Source: Acidisphaera sp. L21 (lineage in GTDB: Bacteria > Pseudomonadota > Alphaproteobacteria > Acetobacterales > Acetobacteraceae). From it: DNA of 64,000 bases. The stretch covers positions 1 through 64,000 of the forward strand of contig NZ_LMUY01000052.1 in the NCBI RefSeq assembly GCF_009765685.1, written 5' to 3'. A program made the position numbers and the translations under genes. The notes under the pieces are model-generated. The model worked only from the letters and a program-made list of their open reading frames with translations, did not search any database and was not told the origin of the DNA. This document shows, in pieces, positions 26,600 to 35,297 of the stretch. The stretch's first letter is position 1. Each line of letters starts with the position of its first letter.

Positions 26600-28042
26600 C
26601 TAAAACGCCGCCGCGTCGAACCCGTCCGGCAGCACGCCGCGTGGGCGGATCGCGTCATAGGCGGGCACGGGAATGTAGCGACCGCTGCCGGGCTTCGCCT
26701 GCACGACGCCGTCCTTCATCACCACCTGGCCGCGCAGGATGGTGGCGACGGGCCAGCCGGTCACCTCCTTGCCCTCGTACGGGGTGTAGTCGATCGCCTG
26801 CTGCATCAGCGCGTTGGTGATGGTGACTTTCTTCGCCGGGTCCCACAGCACCAGATCGGCGTCGGCACCCGGCGCGATCCGGCCCTTCGCCTGCAGGCCG
26901 AACAGCCAGGCGGGCTGCGTCGCCGTCAGCCGAACGAAGTCGCTGGGCGTGATGTGGCCGCCGGCCACGCCCTCGCTCCACAACAACGGCAGGCGCGCGG
27001 CCAGGCCGGGGACGCCGTTCGGGATCTTGGTGAACGGCGCATCGTCTCCCCCGGCCCGCTTGCCGCGCGCGCCGTCGTAGCACCAGCCGCTATGGTCGGA
27101 ACTGATGACCTCCAGCGTGCGCAGGCGGATTGCCTCCCACAGCGCCGCAGTGCCGGCGGCGTCGCGTGGGGCGGGGCTGCACATGAACTTGGCGCCCTCG
27201 AACCCTGGCCGGTCCATGTCTTCGGCCGTCAGCACCAGATATTGCGGGCAGGTCTCGCCCCACACCTTTACGCCACGGCGCTGCGCCCGGGCGATCTCCT
27301 CCGCCGCCTGGCTGCCGGAAACGTGGAATACCTCGATCGGCGTGTCCACCAACTCGGCCAGGGCGATGGCGCGGTGCGTCGCCTCCCGCTCGACCACTTC
27401 GGGGCGGGACCAGGCGTGGTATTTCGCCGCGGTGCGGCCATCGGCCAGCAGCGCTTTCGAGCGCCATGCGATGGCGTCGTAATTCTCGCAGTGCACCGTC
27501 ACCAGGCAGCCGAGCCGGCGGGCGGCGGACAGCACCTCCAGATACTCGCGATCGTCCAGGCGCAGCGGATCGTAGGTGAGGAACACCTTGAGGCTGCGCA
27601 CGCCGCTGGCCACCAGTTCGGGCAGTTCGGTGCGGATCACCGCCTCGGTCGCGTCGGTGATGATCTGGTGGAACGCGTAATCCACCATCGCCCCCGCCGC
27701 CGCCCGGCGGCGATATTCCGCCAATGGGGCCAGCACGCCGCCGCCCTTGAACTGGGTGGAGAAGGTGACGACGCTGGTGGTCCCGCCCGCCAAGGCCGCG
27801 GTGCTGCCGGTGAGGAACGTCTCCTCGTCCGCGCCGCCGCCGTCCTGCAACTGTTCGATATGGCAGTGGCTGTCGACACCGCCGGGCATGACGAACAGGC
27901 CGGTCGCGTCGATTTCTGGGCCGCCCTCCAGGCGGTCGGCGATCGCGGCGATACGGCCGGCCCGGATGCCGATATCGGCGAGGAATTGGTCGGATGCGGT
28001 CACAACGGTGCCGCCGCGAACGATCAGATCAAACTCCGGCAT
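26600..28042 (-). CDS. Hydantoinase/dihydropyrimidinase family amidohydrolase
   Basis: 480 residues from ATG 28042, preceded by GAGGAG. It is a TIM-barrel amidohydrolase with metal-binding H59-C-H61 in GGVDSHCHIEQ, the carbamylated lysine Lys152 in RSLKVFLTYDPL, histidines in VTVHCENYD and VFHVSGSQ, and the aspartate in SSDHSGW. It opens the ring of dihydropyrimidines or 5-substituted hydantoins to N-carbamoyl amino acids. No N-carbamoylase gene is present nearby. It heads the operon with the NitT/TauT-type transporter and is divergent from hutF across 65 bases. Confidence 0.9.
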   Translation of the reverse strand: MPEFDLIVRGGTVVTASDQFLADIGIRAGRIAAIADRLEGGPEIDATGLFVMPGGVDSHCHIEQLQDGGGADEETFLTGSTAALAGGTTSVVTFSTQFKGGGVLAPLAEYRRRAAAGAMVDYAFHQIITDATEAVIRTELPELVASGVRSLKVFLTYDPLRLDDREYLEVLSAARRLGCLVTVHCENYDAIAWRSKALLADGRTAAKYHAWSRPEVVEREATHRAIALAELVDTPIEVFHVSGSQAAEEIARAQRRGVKVWGETCPQYLVLTAEDMDRPGFEGAKFMCSPAPRDAAGTAALWEAIRLRTLEVISSDHSGWCYDGARGKRAGGDDAPFTKIPNGVPGLAARLPLLWSEGVAGGHITPSDFVRLTATQPAWLFGLQAKGRIAPGADADLVLWDPAKKVTITNALMQQAIDYTPYEGKEVTGWPVATILRGQVVMKDGVVQAKPGSGRYIPVPAYDAIRPRGVLPDGFDAAAF

Positions 28043-28107
28043 GGTAGTGCTCCTCATCGAGACGAATAGACCTGCACGTAAGAAGCCCGGGGCGATACTG
28101 TCCAGCC

Positions 28108-29481
28108 ATGATAGCGTCGCCAACCACATTGCTGTTCGACGAAGCGCTGTTGCCCGGCGGGTGGGCGCGGCAGGTGCGGCTGCATCTGGCCGCGGGACGG
28201 ATCACTGCGGTGGAACCGGATGCGACGCCGGGCGCTGGCGAGCCGCGCCACCAGATTGGGCTGCCCGGCCTGCCCAATCTGCACAGCCACGCGTTCCAAC
28301 GCGCCATGGCCGGGCTGACGGAGACGCGCGGGCCGGCGGCCGATAGCTTCTGGACATGGCGGGAGGTGATGTACCGCTTTCTGGGCCGCATGACGCCCGA
28401 CGACGTGCAGGCGGTGGCCGCGCAGGCCTATGCCGAGATGTTGGAGGGCGGGTTCACTCACGTGGGCGAGTTTCATTACTTGCACCACCAACCGGACGGC
28501 AGCACCTATGCCGAGCCGGCCGAAATGGCCGTCCGCATCGCCGCCGCGGCTGCGCAAACCTGCATCGGGCTGACGTTGCTGCCGGTGTTCTACGCCCATG
28601 GCGGATTTGGCGGGGCCGATCCGTCGCCGGGGCAGCGCCGGTTCCTGAACGATCTGGACGGGTTCGCCCGCCTGCTGGCGGGCAGCCAAAGCGCGGTCGC
28701 GGCGTTGCCGGGTGCGGTGGTGGGGATCGCCCCGCACTCGCTGCGCGCCGCCACGCCGGGCGAACTGGCCGAACTTGCGGCCATCGCACCGGGCACGCCG
28801 CTGCACATCCACGTCGCCGAGCAGACGAGGGAGGTGGAGGACTGCCTGGCGTGGAGCGGCCAACGCCCGGTGGAGTGGCTGCTAGACCACACGGCGGTCG
28901 ACGGGCGCTGGTGCTTGATCCACGCCACCCACATGACGGAGATCGAGGTCACGCGCCTGGCCACTACGGGGGCCGTGGCAGGATTGTGCCCGGTGACGGA
29001 GGCCAATTTGGGCGATGGCGTGTTCCCCGGCGTGTCGTGGCAGCAAGCCGGGGGCCGCATTGGCGTCGGGACCGACAGCAACGTGCTGATCGGCGCCGCG
29101 GACGAACTGCGGGAGATGGAATATGCGCAGCGGTTGACCGGGCGCGCCCGTAACGTGTTGGCGGGGGTGGAGGGCGTGTCCACGGGCCGTGCTTTGTTTG
29201 ACGCGGCTTTGAGCGGGGGCGCCCGGGCTATGGGCTGCGAGCAGCCCATCCTGCGAGTGGGTGCGCCGGCTGACATTGTTGCGCTGGATGCAGACCATCC
29301 GGCGTTGATGGAACGGCATGGCGACGCGCTGTTGAATGGCTGGATCTTTGCCGCCAACCGGCCAGCAGTTCGTTCCGTCTGGATGCACGGGCAGCAGGTG
29401 GTGGCGGATGGCCGCCATATCGACCGCACCGCCATTACCAATCGATTCCGACAGACCTTACGGACACTTCTCGGCAATTAG
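28108..29481 (+). CDS. hutF: Formimidoylglutamate deiminase
   Basis: 457 residues. It has the HutF signature PGLPNLHSHAFQRAMAG, with the metal-binding H-S-H, plus H-I-H-V-A-E-Q, the CLIHATHMT segment and GVGTDSNV. It converts N-formimino-L-glutamate to N-formyl-L-glutamate and ammonia in the five-step histidine pathway. No other hut genes are in the window, so the rest must be elsewhere. It is followed 8 bases later by a class V aminotransferase. TRZ/ATZ relatives share the fold, but the early motif is specific for HutF. Confidence 0.92.
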   Translation: MIASPTTLLFDEALLPGGWARQVRLHLAAGRITAVEPDATPGAGEPRHQIGLPGLPNLHSHAFQRAMAGLTETRGPAADSFWTWREVMYRFLGRMTPDDVQAVAAQAYAEMLEGGFTHVGEFHYLHHQPDGSTYAEPAEMAVRIAAAAAQTCIGLTLLPVFYAHGGFGGADPSPGQRRFLNDLDGFARLLAGSQSAVAALPGAVVGIAPHSLRAATPGELAELAAIAPGTPLHIHVAEQTREVEDCLAWSGQRPVEWLLDHTAVDGRWCLIHATHMTEIEVTRLATTGAVAGLCPVTEANLGDGVFPGVSWQQAGGRIGVGTDSNVLIGAADELREMEYAQRLTGRARNVLAGVEGVSTGRALFDAALSGGARAMGCEQPILRVGAPADIVALDADHPALMERHGDALLNGWIFAANRPAVRSVWMHGQQVVADGRHIDRTAITNRFRQTLRTLLGN

Positions 29482-29489
29482 GATCTACC

Positions 29490-30632
29490 ATGCTCCCATC
29501 GCAGCGCCATCTGTTCGACATCCCGCGGGACGTCGCCTATTTTAACAACGGGTCCTACACGCCCCTGCCCCGCAGCGTGCGGGAGGCCGGCGAGGCAGGC
29601 GTGGCGGTAAAAAGCATGCCGTGGCTGATGGACCATGACGCCATTGCCCAACGGGTGGAGGCGGTGCGCACCGCGGCCGCCGGGTTCATTGGTGCGTCAC
29701 CAGACGACATGGCGATCATCCACTCCGCCGCGTACGGCGTCGCCACTGCGGCGGCCAATTTGGACATCACCGCCGACACCCGAATTTTGCTGATCGAGGG
29801 TGAGTTCCCCTCCCAGTCCTTGGAATGGGCGCGCCGGGCGGAACTGACGGGGGCCATGATCGACCTGGTGCCGCGGCCGGACGATGGCGATTGGACGGCG
29901 GCGCTGCTGCAACGCATCGAGCAACCCGGCCTACCACCGGTGGGTATCGCGGCGTTGACGCCGCTGGTCTGGACCGACGGCACGCTGATCGACATCGAGC
30001 GATTGGCGCCGGCGCTGCGACAGCAGGGTGCCGCGATCATCATCGATGCGACCCAGGCCGCCGGCGTGCTGTCGTTGGACGTAACGCGATTGGGGGCAGA
30101 TTATTTGGTGTTCCCGACGTATAAGTGGCTGCTCGGGCCTTACACGCTCGCCTTCATGTACGTGGCACCGGCGCGGCAAAATGGAACGCCGCTGGAGCAA
30201 TACGGCACGAACCGTATCGACGGTGGCGACCCGTTTGCTGGGCACTTAGGCGCGTCCATCCCCACTGCCCGCCGGTTCGACATGGGCCAGCGCAACAATC
30301 CCGTCAGCCTGCCAATGGGATTGGCCGGGATGGAGTTGCTGCATCAATGGGGCACCGGGCCACTTGGCGAACGGCTGCGCGCCACCACCGACGGGATGGC
30401 AGAGCACGCGGAGATACGCGGGTTTCGCGCAATTCCCCGCCCGTTGCGGGCGCCTCATATACTGGGGCTGCGAACCCCGCCAGGGCTGGAAGCATCGGTA
30501 GTCGTGCCAGCCTTGGCAGCACGCGGCGTGCACGTGGCCGAACGGGGCGGCAACATCCGTATCGGCGCGCATGCGTATAACGACGACGAGGACGTCGCCC
30601 GCTTCGCCGACGCGATCGCTAGTTTCGCTTAG
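29490..30632 (+). CDS. Class V PLP-dependent aminotransferase family protein
   Basis: 380 residues. The Schiff-base lysine is Lys212 in the FPTYKWLLGPY motif and the cofactor-binding aspartate is in IIIDATQAAG. The N-terminal F-N-N-G-S-Y is typical of isopenicillin-N-epimerase and cysteine-desulfurase-like members. It starts 8 bases after hutF and is likely co-transcribed. It could act on an amino acid in histidine or related nitrogen catabolism, but substrate assignment within this large family is not possible by eye. Confidence 0.88.
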   Translation: MLPSQRHLFDIPRDVAYFNNGSYTPLPRSVREAGEAGVAVKSMPWLMDHDAIAQRVEAVRTAAAGFIGASPDDMAIIHSAAYGVATAAANLDITADTRILLIEGEFPSQSLEWARRAELTGAMIDLVPRPDDGDWTAALLQRIEQPGLPPVGIAALTPLVWTDGTLIDIERLAPALRQQGAAIIIDATQAAGVLSLDVTRLGADYLVFPTYKWLLGPYTLAFMYVAPARQNGTPLEQYGTNRIDGGDPFAGHLGASIPTARRFDMGQRNNPVSLPMGLAGMELLHQWGTGPLGERLRATTDGMAEHAEIRGFRAIPRPLRAPHILGLRTPPGLEASVVVPALAARGVHVAERGGNIRIGAHAYNDDEDVARFADAIASFA

Positions 30633-30644
30633 GGAGATCCAAAT

Positions 30645-30674
30645 GGCCCTGGCGAGGTTCTCCCCGCCAGGGCC
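30645..30674. terminator. Hairpin between the aminotransferase and fasciclin genes
   Basis: A perfect 10-bp inverted repeat GGCCCTGGCG / CGCCAGGGCC with a 10-base loop lies between the convergent stops. It is a bidirectional terminator candidate; only a weak T-rich stretch follows on the plus strand. Confidence 0.6.
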
Positions 30675-30683
30675 GCTTGTAGC

Positions 30684-31283
30684 TTAGTTCGGCACGAGCA
30701 CCGAGCTGACGACGTGGATCACGCCGTTGGACTGCATCACGTTCGGAATGGTGACTTCCGCCACGCCGCTCTTGGCGCCTGAGATGTAGATCTTCGAGCC
30801 TTCCATGCTGACGGTCAGCGGCTCACCCTGCACGGTCTTCAGCATCGCCTTGCCATGCCCGGCCTTGATCATCTTCATCAGGTCCATCGCGGTCAACCGG
30901 CCCGGAACGACGTGGTAGGTCAACACCGCCACCAACATCGCCTTGTTTTCCGGCTTCAGCAGCGTATCCACCGTGCCCGGCGGCAGCTTGTCGAACGCCG
31001 CATTGGTTGGCGCGAACACGGTGAACGGGCCGGGGCCGGACAGCGTATCCACCAGCCCGGCCGCCTTCACCGCCGCGACCAGTGTCGTGTGGTCCTTCGA
31101 GTTGACGGCGTTCTCGATGATGTTCTTGGTCGGATACATTGGTGCGCCACCAACGGTCACCGGGCCAGGCGCCATGATGGGCGTCTTCGACGAGGAGGTT
31201 GCCGTCGCCGCCATCACCGGCGTCAACGCGGTCGATACGGCAAGCGCCGCCAGCAGCAGCGCCGTCGAGCGAATCAGTTGCAT
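30684..31283 (-). CDS. Secreted fasciclin (FAS1) domain protein
   Basis: 199 residues with a signal peptide (MQLIRSTALLLAALAVSTAL, cut near V-M-A-A) and one FAS1 domain. The H1 and H2 boxes are visible as GPFTVFAPTNAAFDKLP and the C-terminal N-G-V-I-H-V-V-S-S-V-L-V-P. FAS1 proteins are periplasmic or surface-exposed and mediate adhesion or bind matrix, polyhydroxyalkanoate-related or porphyrin ligands in different bacteria. It is monocistronic, with AAGGGA before the start. The function here is not determined. Confidence 0.9.
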   Translation of the reverse strand: MQLIRSTALLLAALAVSTALTPVMAATATSSSKTPIMAPGPVTVGGAPMYPTKNIIENAVNSKDHTTLVAAVKAAGLVDTLSGPGPFTVFAPTNAAFDKLPPGTVDTLLKPENKAMLVAVLTYHVVPGRLTAMDLMKMIKAGHGKAMLKTVQGEPLTVSMEGSKIYISGAKSGVAEVTIPNVMQSNGVIHVVSSVLVPN

Positions 31284-31395
31284 CTTGGTGTTTCCCTTGG
31301 AGATCCCGCGCCCTTGCGGAGCCTGTGGTGATCTTACGGGCCGACAACCGAAGCAGATGCGCGGCCACCCACTAAAGTTTTAACCTTCTCGCAGC

Positions 31396-31839
31396 CTATG
31401 CGTCTTTCGATCGCAGGAACCGGTCGAACGCGGCAAGCGTGCCGTCGGAGACGTGATGCTCGATCCCCTCGGCATCGGCCTCGGCGTCCTCCATCGACAC
31501 GCCAAGCGCCACCAACAACCGCACCACCACGCGATGCCGGGCCCGCACGCGATCGGCCAAGGCCTGCCCGGCCTCCGTTAGGAACACGCCCCGATATGGC
31601 AACGCGGTGGCCAGGCCCTCACGCTTCAGCCGGGCGATGGTCTTGATGGCGGTGGCATGCGCGACACCCATGCGCCGAGCAATATCCACCGTTCGGGCCT
31701 CCCCGCCCGAGGCCAGCAGGTCGGCGATCAACTCGGCATAATCCTCCAGCAGGATTGCCGACCGGGCCTGGCGGGCGCGGTCGAACCGGTGCGCCTGCGC
31801 CGGCTCCTGCGGCATGTCACGCTTCATCGTCACGGGCAT
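31396..31839 (-). CDS. mntR: Manganese-responsive regulator MntR (DtxR family)
   Basis: 147 residues (143 if the second ATG at 31827 is used). It has a winged-helix domain with the A-R-R-M-G-V-A-H-A-T-A-I-K-T-I-A-R-L recognition helix and the DtxR/MntR dimerisation region with metal ligands (AEADAEGIEHHVSD: Glu, His, His). With Mn(II) bound it represses manganese uptake. It is divergent from mntH, and a matching operator lies in the shared upstream region. The long basic N-terminal extension (about 25 residues) is usual for proteobacterial MntR. Confidence 0.93.
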   Translation of the reverse strand: MPVTMKRDMPQEPAQAHRFDRARQARSAILLEDYAELIADLLASGGEARTVDIARRMGVAHATAIKTIARLKREGLATALPYRGVFLTEAGQALADRVRARHRVVVRLLVALGVSMEDAEADAEGIEHHVSDGTLAAFDRFLRSKDA

Positions 31840-31996
31840 ACCGCCACCTTCGCCCGCACCCGGTGTCCCGGCGCGCGCCTCAGCCGACCGGACGCCCGGG
31901 GCAAACCACAGGCAGGCAGCGCGTGATGCACCGTGCTGTGATGCCTTGGTCGCAAAGCCTGGTCAACTTGCCACTTGTGAGCCAAGGCAAGACCTC

Positions 31997-32010
31997 GTAG
32001 CTATGGCTAC
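31997..32010. promoter_or_regulatory. MntR-type operator upstream of mntH
   Basis: The 14-base palindrome GTAGC-TATG-GCTAC contains TAGC-N4-GCTA, the core of the enterobacterial MntR box (ATAGC-N4-GCTAT as I recall it). It lies between divergent mntR and mntH, 74 bases before the chosen mntH start. A further inverted pair CTTGCC/GGCAAG lies just upstream (31967-31991). Confidence 0.6.
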
Positions 32011-32083
32011 ACTTCTAAGCCATGACCAACAGCCATACCGAACGACGGGGGTAGGATTGAGCGAGGCGCGGGCAACCCACTCG

Positions 32084-33367
32084 ATGAGCGACCGTGCAAC
32101 GGTCGCCATTCGCGACGCCTTGGCCGGTCGCCGCCGCGGGCCGCTAGCGATGTTACCGCTGGCCGGTCCGGCGTTCATCTGCTCGGTCGCGTATATGGAT
32201 CCGGGCAATTTCGCGACGAACATCCAGGCCGGGGCGCGCTACAACTACTCGCTGCTATGGGTGGTGGTGCTGGCAAACATCGTCGCGATGCTGTTCCAAA
32301 GCCTGTCGGCCAAGCTGGGCATCGTCACCAACCGAAACCTGGCGGAACTGTGCCGCCTGCATTTCCCGCGTCCGGTGGTGATGGGCATGTGGATCGGCAG
32401 CGAAGTCGCCGCGATGGCGACCGATCTGGCGGAATTCCTGGGCGGTGCGATCGGCCTGGCGCTGCTGTTCGGCCTGCCGCTGATCTGGGGCATGGCGATT
32501 ACCGCAGTCATCACCTTCGGCATTCTCGCCTTTCAACGCGGCGGCTTTCGCCCGATCGAGCTAATTATCGGCGCATTGGTCGGCGTGATCAGCCTCAGCT
32601 ACCTGGTGGAACTGTTCCTGGCGCCGCCGGACTGGCACGCCGCGCTGGTCGGTAGCGTGGTGCCCCGGCTGCAGGACGGCGATGCGCTGATGCTGTCGAT
32701 CGGCATCATCGGCGCCACTGTCATGCCCCACGCCATCTACCTGCATTCCAGCCTCACGCAGGACCGCGCCCCAGCAAGGGACGACGGCGAACGGCGCCTA
32801 CTGGTGCGCTATTCCAATATCGAGGTGGTCGTTGCGCTGACGATCGCCGGGTTGGTGAACGTGGCGATGGTGATGATGGCCGCCACCGCCTTCCACCAAG
32901 GGCACGCCGACGTAGCGGAGATTGAGACGGCGTACCACACCCTGGTGCCGCTATTCGGCGTGGGGGCGGCTGCCGTGTTCATGCTGTCGCTGATCGCCTC
33001 CGGCATGTCGAGTTCGGCCGTGGGCACAATGGCCGGCCAGGTGATCATGCAGGGCTTCGTCGGCTTCCGAATCCCGATCTGGGTGCGTCGCCTGGTGACG
33101 ATGCTGCCCGCTTTCGCCGTGGTCGCCTGGGGCGTGAACGCGACGGAGGCCCTGGTGCTGAGCCAGGTGGTGTTGAGCCTGCTTCTGCCTTTGCCGATGG
33201 TGGCGCTTCTGCTGCTGGTCCGCCGCCCCGACATCATGGGCCATTTCACCAGCGGCCCGGCGGTGCGCACGGCCGCGGCGGTGTCAACCGTGCTGGTGGT
33301 GGCGCTGAACCTGCTGCTGGTGCTGCAGTTTTTCGGGGTGCCGATCCCTGGGTTGGCCGCCGGGTAG
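32084..33367 (+). CDS. mntH: Nramp-family manganese transporter MntH
   Basis: 427 residues with about eleven membrane helices. The metal-binding D-P-G-N motif is in AYMDPGNFATN (39-42) and the second ligand region is V-M-P-H-A-I-Y-L-H-S-S. It imports Mn(II), and often Fe(II), by proton symport. The start is uncertain: ATG 32084 is used; TTG 32057 with a purine-rich leader is possible. An ATG at 32003 overlaps the MntR-type operator and is unlikely. The gene is divergent from mntR and probably repressed by it. Confidence 0.95.
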   Translation: MSDRATVAIRDALAGRRRGPLAMLPLAGPAFICSVAYMDPGNFATNIQAGARYNYSLLWVVVLANIVAMLFQSLSAKLGIVTNRNLAELCRLHFPRPVVMGMWIGSEVAAMATDLAEFLGGAIGLALLFGLPLIWGMAITAVITFGILAFQRGGFRPIELIIGALVGVISLSYLVELFLAPPDWHAALVGSVVPRLQDGDALMLSIGIIGATVMPHAIYLHSSLTQDRAPARDDGERRLLVRYSNIEVVVALTIAGLVNVAMVMMAATAFHQGHADVAEIETAYHTLVPLFGVGAAAVFMLSLIASGMSSSAVGTMAGQVIMQGFVGFRIPIWVRRLVTMLPAFAVVAWGVNATEALVLSQVVLSLLLPLPMVALLLLVRRPDIMGHFTSGPAVRTAAAVSTVLVVALNLLLVLQFFGVPIPGLAAG

Positions 33368-33426
33368 CGGGTGGTTCATTCCCGCCTTTGCAAAATTGTA
33401 GCACTGGCGCTAGAGGTTCGCCCGCA

Positions 33427-33516
33427 GGAGGGGTGCCGGAGTGGCCGATCGGGGCAGTCTCGAAAACTGTTGTGCGTGTAAGCGTACCGTGGGTTCGAAT
33501 CCCACCCCCTCCGCCA
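33427..33516 (+). tRNA. tRNA-Ser (anticodon CGA)
   Basis: 90 bases including an encoded CCA. The acceptor stem GGAGGGG pairs with CCCCTCC, the anticodon loop is CAGTCTCGAAAACTG with CGA as anticodon, a long variable arm (about 20 bases) follows as in class II tRNAs, and the T arm is GTGGG-TTCGAAT-CCCAC. It lies 59 bases after mntH, independent of it. Confidence 0.95.
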
Positions 33517-33602
33517 GATGAGCATTCCGTACTAGGCCTGCGGTTACAGCATTACTGAAGTTGTTTTCGGCACAACCCGATGCATGCTGTCCACAGCGAT
33601 GG

Positions 33603-34898
33603 TTATTGCAGGCTGGAGAGCGCGTCGGCCATGGCCGGCCTGGCGGATGGGTTGGGTTGCAGGCAAGCGTGCTGCACGGCGCGCAGCCCACGGGCCATCC
33701 CCCCAGTCGCCTCACACCGATCGAGCAACTCGCCGAGCAGCAATCCCCATGCGCGCATCTCAATGCGCTGTAGGGAAGCGGCTTGGCCCGGTGGCATGAA
33801 TGACGCGGCACCGAAATCGGTCAGTACGCTGTCGCCGGCCGTGCCGTCCCATAGAATGTTATGGGCATACAGGTCACCGTGCGAGACGCCGCGGGCGTGC
33901 AGATGCGCCGTTGCCGAACCGACCCCACGGATGATCCGCAGAGCGGCGTCTGGATCGAGCGGTGTGGCCTCATCGTAGACGTCGCGGGTGCAGGATTCGA
34001 GGCTGGGTGGGCCAGCCAGCGGGCGCCAATGCGGCGGTAGCTTCTTCATCACCAGGCCACTCAGTTGCTGCGGATGATCCGTCACCTGGCCCAGGGCACT
34101 GCTCAGATTCGGATGCGCATCGGCGGCCAACAGAGCCGCCATTTCACGCTCCGGCAAGCCGTCGCTGGTCATCGTGCCCTTGAACAGCTTGAGCGCCACA
34201 TCATGCCCAGCCGCTGGCCAATATGCCTGGTGCACCTGGCCGGACGCGCCCTCGCCCAGCATGGCGCCTAGCTCCAGTGCATCCCAGGCGATGGTCGTGG
34301 GGGCGCGGGCGGCAGCGCGGTCGAATGGATTGCCGGCCCAGGCCAGCCAAGCCAAATTCGGGAGATCGGGCAACCAGCCCGGTAGTGCGTCGAACGCGTT
34401 GGCCGACAGCCGCAGCAATTCGAGGCTCGCCGCCCCGCCAAGGCTTTCCGGCAAATTTCGAAGCCGGTTACCGGCCAACATCAGCTTTTGCAGCGCCGGC
34501 CGCCGGCCCAGGGCGTCTGGCAGATGCTCGATCCAATTATCCGTCAGGGTCAGCCAACGCAGCGCCGGCGGGAGCGCTTCGGTTGGCACCTCTCGCAGGC
34601 CCACGCCACGAAATCCGATCTGCGTAAGCGCCAGACAGTCCCCGAGGCTCGGTGGCAGGCGATCGAAGCGATTGCCGGAGCAGAAGAGCACGCGAAGACG
34701 GCGAAGACGGCCCAAATCGGCGGGTAGGCTGGTCAATGCGTTGCCGCTCAGATCCAGCATTTCCAACGTATCGGCCAAGCCGAATATCTCAGGTGGAAAT
34801 TCGGTTAGCCCCGCCCTCAGGGTCAGCGTTCGCACGCCGGCCAGCGTGCCCTGCCGCAGCGCGTCCAACGTGGTGTCGATCGAAACAGCGTTTTCCAT
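33603..34898 (-). CDS. Leucine-rich-repeat / protein kinase fusion
   Basis: 431 residues from ATG 34898. Residues 20-210 hold about seven leucine-rich repeats of the L-x-x-L-x-L-x-x-N-x-L-x-x-L-P type. Residues 220-431 form a eukaryote-like kinase: glycine loop LGEGASGQVHQAY, lysine in VALKLFKG, glutamate in PEREMAALL, catalytic loop HGDLYAHNIL (Gly in place of the usual Arg) and D-F-G in LTDFGAAS. The activation segment is very short and no A-P-E motif is seen. There is no membrane helix, so it is cytoplasmic. Similar fusions exist in other proteobacteria; their targets are unknown. Confidence 0.88.
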   Translation of the reverse strand: MENAVSIDTTLDALRQGTLAGVRTLTLRAGLTEFPPEIFGLADTLEMLDLSGNALTSLPADLGRLRRLRVLFCSGNRFDRLPPSLGDCLALTQIGFRGVGLREVPTEALPPALRWLTLTDNWIEHLPDALGRRPALQKLMLAGNRLRNLPESLGGAASLELLRLSANAFDALPGWLPDLPNLAWLAWAGNPFDRAAARAPTTIAWDALELGAMLGEGASGQVHQAYWPAAGHDVALKLFKGTMTSDGLPEREMAALLAADAHPNLSSALGQVTDHPQQLSGLVMKKLPPHWRPLAGPPSLESCTRDVYDEATPLDPDAALRIIRGVGSATAHLHARGVSHGDLYAHNILWDGTAGDSVLTDFGAASFMPPGQAASLQRIEMRAWGLLLGELLDRCEATGGMARGLRAVQHACLQPNPSARPAMADALSSLQ

Positions 34899-34980
34899 GC
34901 CGCCCAGTCTAGCGGGTTCGCTGCGCAGGTGCTGCACTCGCATCACGCTGCGACGCCCTGTTGGCGTCGCTCGCCGGGAA

Positions 34981-35157
34981 TTAAGCCTCTGCGTTCACCG
35001 CGTGGCCATCACCCGGCGGCTCGGCCTGCGCATCCACGCCCGTGCCCACTTCGTCGGCGCACGCGGCGTTCAACAAAGCCTGATGCGCAGCCCTAGCCCG
35101 GGGATCACTCTCCAATGCCAAGTCTAATTCGGTCGGACGGATGCGATAACTGCTCAT
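34981..35157 (-). CDS. Small hypothetical protein (58 aa)
   Basis: 58 residues from ATG 35157 (MSSYRIRPTELDLALESD), hydrophilic, acidic at the C-terminal end, with an Ala-rich helical middle (ARAAHQALLNAA). No family recognised. It lies in an AT-richer pocket next to the LRR kinase gene and in the same orientation. A longer in-frame start at 35247 would add a hydrophobic segment but lies in the AT-rich intergenic sequence. Confidence 0.5.
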   Translation of the reverse strand: MSSYRIRPTELDLALESDPRARAAHQALLNAACADEVGTGVDAQAEPPGDGHAVNAEA

Positions 35158-35297
35158 AATCGTTCCGGGTAAGCTACTGCAGATTGAATACCGCCAAACG
35201 TAACAATTTACAACTAATTGCCAGAGAATTAACACCGACCGTGACAATATGGCAACGTATGTGCGAGAGTTAAAGGCATGAGATAATTTTCAGTTCT

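Noticed and set aside
26549-28069. 506-codon frame opposite the hydantoinase
   Set aside because: Composition is typical of antisense frames in GC-rich DNA and the hydantoinase has all its metal ligands.
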